This document shows positions 55,601 to 64,000 of a stretch of 64,000 nucleotides of DNA, piece by piece. Under the pieces are notes generated by a model. It saw only the letters and a list, made by a program, of their open reading frames with translations. It was not told where the DNA came from and ran no database searches. Source of the DNA: Micractinium sp. NFX-FRZ. Lineage: Eukaryota; Chlorophyta; Trebouxiophyceae; Chlorellales; Chlorellaceae. The stretch's first letter is position 1. Each line of letters begins with the position of its first letter. The position numbers and the translations under genes were made by a program. The stretch spans positions 62,001 through 126,000 of the forward strand of contig JAPTJF010000061.1 of NCBI GenBank assembly GCA_029339195.1, in the 5' to 3' direction.

Positions 55601-58600
55601 GAGGGCCAGCAGGGCAGCCAGGGCTGGCAGCTGTACTGCAACATCATCTGGCAGCTGCACTGCATCCTCATCTGGCTGTCAACTGTTGAATACTAGCTGT
55701 CAACTGTTGAATACAAGCGCCCTCACCTCCAGCTCCACCTTGCTCAGCCCCTTGCGCATCTTCAGGTGGTGGAAGTCAATCAGCTCGTCCGGCTGCGCCA
55801 CGCTCTTGGCCTTCTGTGGAAGTGGAAGCAGAAGAGAGGGGGGGAAGGTGGTGAAGAAAGGGGGACAGCGGGACCCTGGGAAAATAGGGTCACTCGGCTG
55901 CGCCACGGTCATGGCGGCAAAGTGGGCGGGCACGCAGCAGAGCGGCAGGCCTTGGCGGGTAGAGGGGCCGTGGCGGCGGCAGGACAGAAGGACACGCAGG
56001 CAGGCGGCTGCATGAATGCTGCACACTCTCAGGGCATGCAAACGGTTACTAGGGGGAGGACACATGGCACCCAAGCGGGCAGCTGCTTTGGCAACAGCTG
56101 CCACCAGGCGGCGGTCATGCCGACCCGCACCACCAACCACCACCAACTGCCACCCCAACCCACCCCACCCTAACCCACGCCATGCCATGCCCCTCACCTC
56201 CTGCTTGGCCTCCGCCGCCTCGCGCTGCTGCTTGTCTGTGATGAGCGTGGCAAACGCGGAGCGGCACTCCTCCAGCCACACCGCTGCCAGCTGCTCATCG
56301 CCACCCGCCAGCGTGCGCAGGCAGGTGGCCATGCGGTCGCGTGAGTCAGCATCCAGCGGGTGCAGCCCCGCCAGGGCAGCTGCCCCCGACTCGCCCAGCC
56401 GCAGCATGCCCGCAATGAGCGCCATCACGTCCGCCGACAGCCGGTTGAGCTGAGCTGGCGGCAGCGCACGCAGCGCGCGCAGGCGCAGCACCAGCTTGGT
56501 GAGCGTGGCAGCAATCACGGCGCCCAGGAAGTAGTCGCCGCCCAGCAGCAGCGCCCTGCACAGCATGGCACAGCATGGCGCAGCACAGGGGTGAGTGCAG
56601 AGCCACGGCTGGGAGAGGGCCCGGGAAGGATGCGCCGCCCGGCAGCAGCGACAGCCCGCCGGCGGGCACAGCAGTGGGCGGGCGCAAGGCGCAGGCTGGC
56701 CATGGCCCCCCAGCACCGCTGTTCCGCACCGGCGCCCAAGCTCTCAGCTGCCACCTCCGCTGCTCTTAACTGCCATCCACCCCCTCCACCTGCCAATCCT
56801 CCGCTGCTAGCCTGCCCGTGCAGTTCACCTGAGGTTGGGCACGTTGGAGGCGGCAGCGGTGGCGGCGGCGTTGCCCGTCACCGCCGCCGACTCGCCGCCC
56901 GGCAGCGCCGTCTGCGTGGCGTACGACCCGTCTGCCAGCACGGCGGGGCGGGCCGCTGCCATCTGGATGGGGATGGGCAGGCTGGTGGCCTCCGCCTCCT
57001 CCTCCTCCCCCGCCTCCCGCTCCCGGAACAGCGGCAGCGGCCCCAGGCACGTTTTGATCATCTCCACCGCCGCCGCAATCTCCTCGGCGCTGCGGGTGCA
57101 GTACTCGGAGATGATCCAGAGGGCGCACGAGGCGACGCGGGAGGCGCGCACGGCGGGGAAGGTGTCCATCAGGCGCTCGATGATGGTGTCGTGCAGCTTG
57201 GGGTTGGTCTGCAGGCAGAGGGGGACGAGAGGGAAGCACTCGAGAGTGGCAGGCGGGAAGTTGTGGGGGGACGGCGAAGGGTGGGTAGGGCATGCCGATC
57301 AGCGCATGCTGAGGGCACTCCTTCCCTTCCCATCCATTCCCCATGATGGGTCCGCCCCATGTCTTCCCCCCCGACCGGCCTGGATGATCTATCGGATGCA
57401 GAAGATAGACGTCCAGCCCAAGAGACACCTTTCCTTTCCCCATCCCTTCCCCCCTCCTCTCCCCCCCTCCTCTCCTCCCTCCGGTCCCACCCACCTGGAT
57501 GATCTCGCGGATGAAGAAGATGACGTCCAGCGCCGAGGCGGTGTTGGAGTCGGAGAGGAAGTCGCACAGCAGGTGCAGCACGGAGCCGGCCACGTCGGGG
57601 AAGCGCACCGCGCACGTGTGGATCGCCTGCACGCAGCGGGCGCACACACGATCAGCAGCAGGTCTGAGGACTGCACAGAGCGGCGTAAGCGTGTGATCTC
57701 GCAGGGGTGCTGCAAGGCCGCATGCCGGGCGCAGCGTGCAGTGCGACTGCGCATGAGAAGCTGTGGCACAAGCTCCTGTTGTCCAGCCCAGCACCTTGGT
57801 AGAGTCTGCTGCACCACCCACGCACTCCCCCTGCTTCGCCTGCCTGCCCCTTCCCCTCTTCCACCCCAACTTGCAGCACTTCTTGGCACCAGCAGCTCAT
57901 ACGCTCAACACCCCGCACTCAACATGCCGCTCAACAGGCCCTGCGCACCTACACCAGCAGCTCAACCGCTCAGCATCCTGCACCCAACGCCCCGCTCGCA
58001 CAGGCCCTGCACACCTGCACCAGCAGCTGGCGGTACTCGGCCCCCTTCTCCAGCTCCCGGTTCTGCGTCTTCATCGCCTCCTTCTTCAGCACCCCCACCA
58101 CCTCGTCGATGTTGCGGGCGTCGATGAGGTCCAGGGCGATGTCCAAGGTCTTCTTGCGGATGTCCAGGTTGGGGGCGGTCAGCGCGCGCAGCACGTCCAT
58201 CAGCAGCTCCCGCATCACGTCGCTGTGCTTGTCCTTGAGCTCCTGCGCAGGGCAAAGGGAAGCGGGGACGAGAGGGAAGAAGGTGAGGGGGAGAGGTGGT
58301 GAGTGGTGGAGCGCAAAGCATCACTGGCGTGCTTGTCCTGCAGCTCCTGCCAGATTTGACCAGCAGGGCAGCAGAGGTAAGTGTGCGTGGTGATGAGGGA
58401 TGGTGCAGTGCGGGGGGCCACAGCTGGTTGGCTCCTCCCAGCCCAGCCTAGCACATGATGTGCGCTCTCCTCCCTGTTCCACTACCTCATCCCACCCTGC
58501 CCTGGCCCCCTAACCCATCCCCTGACCTGCCATATGTGCGTTCAGCACGGGGGGGTTGCCGCTGTTGTCGCTGCGGCAAACCAACCCTGCCGCATAACGT

Positions 58601-61493
58601 GCACCTGTCCTCCCTACGACGCCACTCCCTCCCTGCCCCACACCGCCCTCCTGCCCCACACCGCCCTCCTGCCCCACAACGCCCTCCTGCCCCACACCGC
58701 CCTCGCTAAGCTGCAAACAGACACAGGCACACACACACACACACCTGCAGCCTGTCGAGCACGATGAGCTTGACGTTGTTGTCGCTGTGGCTGACCAGCA
58801 GCTGGCAGAAGCAGTTGGCGGCGGCGCGCACGGCGGTGGGCGCCGACGACAGGCCCACCAGCGTGACGGCGCACTCGTACATGACCGCCGTGGAGCGGCT
58901 CTGCAGCAGCGCCAGGATGATCTTGATGTACTTGCCCTTCTGCTCCGGCTGGGTGCGGCACACCTGCGGGGTGGGGGGGGGAGATGAGGGAACAGCGGCG
59001 TGGTTGCACAGGGGTGTGTGCGGCGGGCGTGCAGGCAAGCGGCTGGGCGATGCAACAGGGACGAGGGCAGCAGGGATGGCAGTGGCATGGCACGTGAAGT
59101 CTGGCCTGCTCCGTTTGCCGCCTCTCCACAACCTGCCCGACTTGCCCTGCTCGCAGCCTAACTTGGCTGTGCCTTTGAGGCCAAGTTCGTCTTCATGGGC
59201 CCTAGCTGTCCTCTACGACTCTGCAAATTTAAACCACCTTGATGCCAGCCCTCCACCCACAATGACACAACCACACCAACAGCAATCTCCCCTGCCCACC
59301 TTGCGGATCAGGTCCAGCACCGCAATCTGCAGGATGTCGCCCCAGTCCGCCACGCGGTCAATCTGCTGAAACAGGTAGGACACCGCCTTGTCCTGGGCGT
59401 GCTCCGCCAGCATGTGGAACGCGTTGCGCCGCGTGCTCAGGTCCTGCGGGGGGGCAGGAGGATGGGGAGGATGGGGAGAAAGGGAGGGTGGGGATACGGG
59501 TGCAAGAGGGCAGCGCGCGCAGACATGGCGCGGATGCAATGCGCAGGCTGCGCCCTGCCGCACACATACACTCGGGGTAGGAATGATGTGCTGCAGGCTC
59601 CCACCAGCTGCACATAGCCTTCCTCCGCACCCTGCAGCAGGCCTCATCCGACCACCCTCAGCAAACTGCACCTGTCTCCCACCTGCCCATTTTCCCAACC
59701 CCACAGCAGCCCACTCCCTGCCTGGTTCCCTGGAATCTGGCGTAACCCACCTGCTCGTTCTGCAGCATCTTCTCCACCAGCTCCGGCGCATCCGGCACCA
59801 GCAGCTCGCCCTTGGGCAGCCGGAAGATGGCCGCCAGCGCCAGCACCGCGTTCTTGCGCACATACGAGTGGCGGTGCTCCAGGTTTTGGATCACTGCGGG
59901 GCGGACGAGTGTGCAGAATGAATGTTCAAACACTGTTGGTGCCTGGCGGGCCCGGCTGCACCTCTTGTGCTGTGCTGTGCACGCTGCATCCGCTGTGCTG
60001 TGCGTGCTACGTCCGCTGCGCTGCGGGTGCTACACCCGTTGTGCTGTGCGTGCTGCGCCCCATGCGCTGCACGCACCCGACGGCACCAGCGGCTCCAGCA
60101 GCTCCTCCTCGTGTATGCGGCACAGGAAGCGCAGCGTAACGCCCCGGATGTACTCGTTGGGGTGCTGCAGGTTGTTGCGCAGGTTCTGGCAAATCAGGAT
60201 CTGCGGAGGGGGCAGGCAGTACAAGGAAGGCATGGTTCAGGCGATGCACAGCACTGTGAATGTCACGCAGGAGTTGCAGCGGGGATGGTGAGGCAAGCAG
60301 AGACGCACGGGGAGCAACGGGCGCGGGAAGAGGCGCTACAGGGGCTGCAGCTGTGTACAGGTTAGGCCCCGAGCGGCACCGGAGCAAGCAGCAGCGCTAA
60401 TGGGGACAGACTGGCACTGCCGCGCAAGACAGCAACGTGCAGCTCTGTATGGCAGCCGCCAGTCCCGGCAACCTGGTGCGTCTTTGTGCCTAAAGGCTGG
60501 CCCCGCTGCCATGGACTGGCTGTCTGTGTTCCTGCTGCCCGCCATTCTGCCGCGCGTGCTCACCATCTCCGGCAGCAGCTTGCCCTGCGCATCTGTCTTC
60601 TCAATCGTCTCCTGCACAGAACGCCCAGCAGAGCACAGCGTGGCGCAGCACCAGGGTAAGCCAGGCCGAGTGGTGACGGCGCACGGGGGCACAGTCGCAG
60701 CTTGGCGGAGTACCGCAGGCGGCGACGAGTCACTTGCGGCTGCACGAAGCATCCACACCGCCAGCCTGGCTCCGCCGCCGCCAACAGAAGCCAGAACTCC
60801 AGCCCAGCTGCGGCAGCGCCTTCCAGACTTCGAGGTCAACTTACCAGGTACAGCAGCAGCAGCTTCTGCACCATGTGGTTCTCCGAGGGCAGCACATAGC
60901 GCACGATTGTGATGAAGAGCGCGGGGAACTGCTCTCCCGCCAGGATGGCGGTGATCGCCTTCTGCATCGCATCCACCTTGGCGTCCTCATCGTTGGACTC
61001 TAGCGCCTGCCGGATCTCATTCTGAGAGGCCTGCAGTCAATGAATACAGAAAGCGCCGGGCCGCAGGGCCACGTGGGTGTTGGGCAAGTGCGGGCCAGGC
61101 CGCCTGTGCGCACGCGGCAGCAGGCAGCCCCATACCGAACTGCGGACGCCAGGGGGGGTTGAGTGCTCCGCCTGGTGCTGTCAACAGTTTCCTACTGCTC
61201 TGACAAGCTACCGGCCGGGCCAACGCCTCTGCCACTGGCTCGTGCAAAGAGAGCGGGGGAGGCGCCGGCAGCAGCCCTCCCGCCCCCCTGCGCCATCCTG
61301 CCTGACCCGATCGCCAGCCCCGCGACCCGCGCCCTGCGCCTCGCACCGGCCCAGGCTGCCTCTAAAGCGGCCGGTCCCCTTGCCAGGCCGCCCAGGTCCC
61401 CACAACCCGAACGCTGATCGGGCTGTGGCCCACCTGCGCCTTGTCCGTGGCCACCAGGAAGCTGCTGCTCTTCTCGTGCTTGGAGGCGACCAT
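52641..61493 (-). CDS. SEC26: Coatomer subunit beta (beta-COP)
   Basis: Nineteen exons (61493-61434, 61030-60845, 60611-60564, 60200-60077, 59893-59751, 59443-59300, 58963-58745, 58242-58015, 57626-57495, 57208-56829, 56555-56198, 55813-55727, 55308-55176, 54853-54789, 54493-54410, 54111-54020, 53606-53426, 53183-53032, 52704-52641) give 959 residues, the family length. Near-invariant blocks include IRYVLPSE-like [55 protein letters not shown] and [15 protein letters not shown]. The N-terminal adaptin-like solenoid and C-terminal appendage are complete. It is a COPI coat subunit for Golgi-ER retrograde transport. A Glu-rich then Ala/Thr-rich linker is encoded near 56850-57030. The donor of exon 7 lies at the start of a GT run. 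Many introns contain copies of neighbouring exon edges. The start [14 protein letters not shown] aligns with the usual N-terminus. Confidence 0.97.
55079..55228 (-). repeat. Exon-end duplication, beta-COP exon 13
   Basis: TGACGT...GCCTCTGCA...GCCGGTCAGCTGC at 55180-55228 (exon end) has a diverged copy at 55079-55125 in the next intron. Confidence 0.85.
55277..55475 (-). repeat. Exon-start duplication, beta-COP exon 13
   Basis: GTGCCAGGTCGGAGGCCAC at the exon start recurs at about 55370-55389, and a shorter third copy lies near 55451. AGGTCAGG(T)TAGGGATGCACA in the intron is also repeated. Confidence 0.92.
55672..55712. repeat. Direct repeat in beta-COP intron 12
   Basis: AGCTGTCAACTGTTGAATAC follows a near-identical GGCTGTCAACTGTTGAATAC immediately upstream, about 20 bp per unit. 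Confidence 0.92.
57368..57530 (-). repeat. Exon-end duplication, beta-COP exon 9
   Basis: CCTGGATGATCTCGCGGATG (exon end, 57494 onward) has a copy CCTGGATGATCTATCGGATG near 57379-57398 in the next intron. Confidence 0.9.
58225..58354 (-). repeat. Exon-start duplication, beta-COP exon 8
   Basis: GTGCTTGTCCTTGAGCTCCT at the exon start recurs as GTGCTTGTCCTGCAGCTCCT at about 58329-58348 in the preceding intron. Confidence 0.9.
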
Positions 61494-63412
61494 CCTGACT
61501 GCTCCCTGGCCCCGCCCGGGCGGCCAGCCCAATCAACAACCGTGTGTCTCTAGCCGGCACTGCGCGGATGTCCCACCCGCCAAGGTCAGCTCAGGACGGT
61601 TTGATGGGCACGGTGGTGCGGCCGATCATGCTGTGCTGCAGAGCGGCGAGGAGTGGTGACAGGTCACCACCATGCTGGGCCGAAAACTCAGCACTTGCTC
61701 TTCAAGCAGCCAAGCTGCGCCGTTCTGACACGGTTTCGATTGATCACCGATCAAAGGGGCCGCCTGCCGGGGCTTGCACAAAGGGACCGCGCACTCCCCC
61801 TGCTCTCCCCGCTCCCGTGTGCAAAGCCTCAGTCCAAGGCCATGATCAAGTCCCTCCAAACAGCTACTCCTGTTTTACGCAGATCTGTTGATAGCGCCGG
61901 CCCCTACTGCTGCCGCGGCAGTAGCCCCTTCCGCCACCGCTGCTGCGGGGCGGTACCTCTGCTTGCTCGGTTGTTTACAAGGGGGCATGCGCAGGCTCAC
62001 ACAATAATGGCATCGTTTAGTTGATGGTGGCTGACCTATTTGGTGATGTATATAGTCTACATTTGAGTTGTGCCAGCGCCGCTGGAAGGTGCCAACCGTT
62101 CCCATGCTCAGCACCGCAGCCCCTGCATCGGCTGAGGGCTGCAGGGAGCTTCAGGGTTGGACAAAACTGCGCCTTGCTGCCGGCGCTGGCACTGTTGCTG
62201 ACGCATTGTGTGCCAGCAGGGCTGTCCGGCAGCAGCAGTGTGCGCGTGACAGCCTTCCAAGAAGTGGTGTGAAGAATGAAGCGCGACGGTAGTTGGCCAG
62301 GGCGCATGCAGGGTGAGTGGGGCACATGCAGCGGTGCCCAACAGGCTGCGGCGGGAGCAGGACAGAAGAAGGCAGGATGCAGGTAGCTTCTGAGTCTGGA
62401 AGCCGGTGAGTGCGCCCACGGCACAGCTTTCCTCTCCTTGGGGGTGATGATCCTAACAAGGCGATACCATAACCAGAGCAAACCCACCAGAACCTCAACT
62501 AGCTGTGTGTGCCACGTTCTGCTGTGCGGTGCTGCGATCAACCGGCTGCCCCAATCACAGGCCACGCCCTGGGGGCTGGATGGTGATGGTTACAGTTAAT
62601 CTTTGTGCTTTGCTGCAACAGGGCAGCAGTATGAAGGGTTGGAGGAGGGGGTGGGGGGCCTGCTGATGGCCGGCATTACTGGAGGGGGGTCAAGGAGGTG
62701 GGGTCAGAGGGGGGAGGGCAGAAAGCAAGGAAGAGAGGGCAAGGGAGTCGGGTCGTTGTGTTGTATGGTAGGACTGATGCGCGGCGGGGCAGGGGGTCAG
62801 GGGGCGGCGCATGAAACAATATGGCATGGTTGGCATGTGCACCCAATGCGGCAGGGAAGGGGGCACGGCACACACGCTCAGCAGGGACCACAGGGGGGGC
62901 ATGCGAGGGTGTGGCGGCACGAGCTACGGCGGATCGAAGCACCGCCAGCGCGAGCACGCAGAGGCAGGAGCGCGCACAGGCAGAGGCGGGGCCGAGGTGA
63001 GGATGGGAGGCAGTGGTGGTTGGCGGTGTGGAAAGAGAGTCTTAGGGTGGGAGACCAAAAGCGAGAAGAGAATGAGAAGCGGGAAAATGATGGCGGGAGG
63101 CGGCTCACGACGAAAGAGAGGGAGTGTGGTCAACTGGCGTCTGGTTTGTTTGCATGATGAGCAGGCGGGGGCCATGGGCTGGAGCGCCCCCAATGAAAGA
63201 CCTTGTCAGTGAAAGAAGTCAGGAGGGCACTGTAGCAGCGCCCTGCTTGCAGCGGCGCAGCAGGCAGCAGCAACCCAGGCAGGGCCAAGGCTGCACTGGG
63301 CTACTTGCTAGCCGGCTGGCTGCGTGCAAGCAGGTGCACCGCTGTGAGCAGTTGCCTGGTGCGCAGGGCAGCTATGTTCAGCTGCCTCCAAGTTCTGGTC
63401 AGCGGTGCACTT
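61494..63412. other. Intergenic: beta-COP promoter and barrel-gene 3' UTR
   Basis: TTACA at 62590-62594 is a likely minus-strand polyadenylation signal for the barrel gene, so 62590-63412 would be its 3' untranslated region (purine-rich on the plus strand). 61494-62589 is beta-COP upstream DNA with a TATATA at 62047-62052. No other gene is supported. Confidence 0.45.
62590..62594 (-). terminator. TGTAA polyadenylation signal, barrel gene
   Basis: TTACA on the plus strand, 820 bp beyond the stop. No closer one was noticed. Confidence 0.4.
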
Positions 63413-64000
63413 TCAGCACCACTCAATGTCAAGCTTCATGTGGCCGTCGCGCACGCCGGCGCCGTTGCCGTCGATCGCATTGAACCCCTTGGGGTCGATG
63501 TCAATCCCCCCCTGGCCGCACATGTCGACAACACGCAATTTCACTGACTGCCCAGTGGCGGGGTTGGTGGCCTGCAGGGTAAGGGGGCGACACATGGGGT
63601 AAGGGAAGGCGTCAGCGCACGCACCCCAATTGCCAATAGGTTTGGGCAGCACGGTGCAGGCATGAGCAGGGGCGGCGCAGGAGGAAGGGCGCTGGTGAAG
63701 AAAGGCGTTGCACCGGGGCAGGAGCTGCGGTCGGCACCTGCCTCCCGCCCAGCACGGGCACCCCTCTCCCTTGGGTGGTCCCTGCACACACCTTCAGGCA
63801 GCGGCCACAGTACTCGGGCTTCATCGGGCCCAAGCCATCGATGTTGCAGTAGGCAGTCTGCAGTGGGAGGGGCGAGGGGGGAGGGGGCCAGGTCAGCAGA
63901 GAGGAGTGGGAAGGGTGCACAGTTGATGTCAGACGCACTCCGGTGCGCCACCACAACAACCTGCCGACCTTGCTTTTGATCCTCCCTCTCACGATCTGCT
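63413..64000 (-). CDS. Double-psi beta-barrel (expansin/RlpA-like) protein, 3' part
   Basis: Two exons are visible (63857-63792 and 63571-63413), and the 5' part lies beyond the right edge. They join in phase 0. The sequence TAYCNIDGLGPMKPEYCGRC is followed by ATNPATGQSVKLRVVDMCGQ, DIDPKGFNAID and a short end HMKLDIEWC. The Cys-rich start, the V-V-D-x-C strand and the 'D(I/L)xxxAF-like' helix are the features of the six-stranded double-psi beta-barrel of expansin domain 1, barwin, plant natriuretic peptides and RlpA. Such proteins act outside the cell on walls or glycans. Whether the catalytic Asp is used is unknown. A possible third exon ends near 63962 but its frame is unsure. The 3' untranslated region is about 0.8 kb. 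Confidence 0.75.

Noticed and set aside
62017..62565. Minus-strand frame of about 180 codons between beta-COP and the barrel gene
   Set aside because: No conserved motif, no supporting splice sites, and it lies between a likely polyadenylation signal and the beta-COP promoter.

Overview
This 64 kb window is nuclear DNA of a GC-rich unicellular green alga, most likely a Chlorella-like trebouxiophyte. The evidence is the gene set (plastid- and mitochondrion-targeted ribosomal proteins, a phytocyanin, a peroxisomal copper amine oxidase, plant-type CPL4 and beta-COP homologues), very frequent short introns with C(A)AG|GTG(A/C)G donors and CTGCAG| acceptors, Ala/Gln/Pro-rich low-complexity coding segments, and TGTAA at many gene ends, the polyadenylation signal used by chlorophytes. 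I see no bacterial, plasmid or viral genes, no CRISPR array and no complete transposon. I rebuilt 17 genes by hand from splice sites, phase and family conservation. About 105 introns are proposed, and all but one gene join without a frame break.

Layout: mitochondrial uL3 (minus, cut by the left edge) / copper amine oxidase (plus, 17 exons, C-terminal SKL) / SRPBCC cyclase-like plastid protein (minus) / small plastid single-span protein (plus) / double CCCH zinc-finger protein (plus) / cytochrome b561 (minus) / 20S proteasome alpha4 (plus) / FCP1-CPL4 CTD phosphatase with BRCT (minus) / 105-residue orphan (minus) / DUF1771-Smr protein (plus) / ankyrin-repeat protein with a one-base frame break (plus) / plastid ribosomal protein uS10 (plus) / nucleolar GTPase NOG2 (minus) / TNPO3-MOS14 importin (plus) / stellacyanin-like phytocyanin (minus) / coatomer beta subunit (minus, 19 exons) / double-psi beta-barrel (expansin/RlpA-like) protein (minus, cut by the right edge). 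The genes are mostly unrelated housekeeping genes. Neighbours are often divergent over short shared promoters or convergent with nearly touching 3' ends, and there is no pathway cluster.

The most unusual signal is not a gene. In at least nine of the genes, the edge of an exon together with its splice site has been duplicated locally, and the extra copy or copies lie decaying in the adjoining intron (units of roughly 30-190 bp, one to two extra copies). Copies occur on both donor and acceptor sides. They leave decoy splice sites and, in the amine oxidase, a decoy 16-nt micro-exon. This looks like intron growth by exon-edge-inclusive tandem duplication. Other points of note are four GC-AG introns, an NYSY variant of the amine oxidase cofactor motif, a histone-H1-like repeat tail on NOG2, and the frame break in the ankyrin gene. 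I did not find an obvious new defence or metabolic system.
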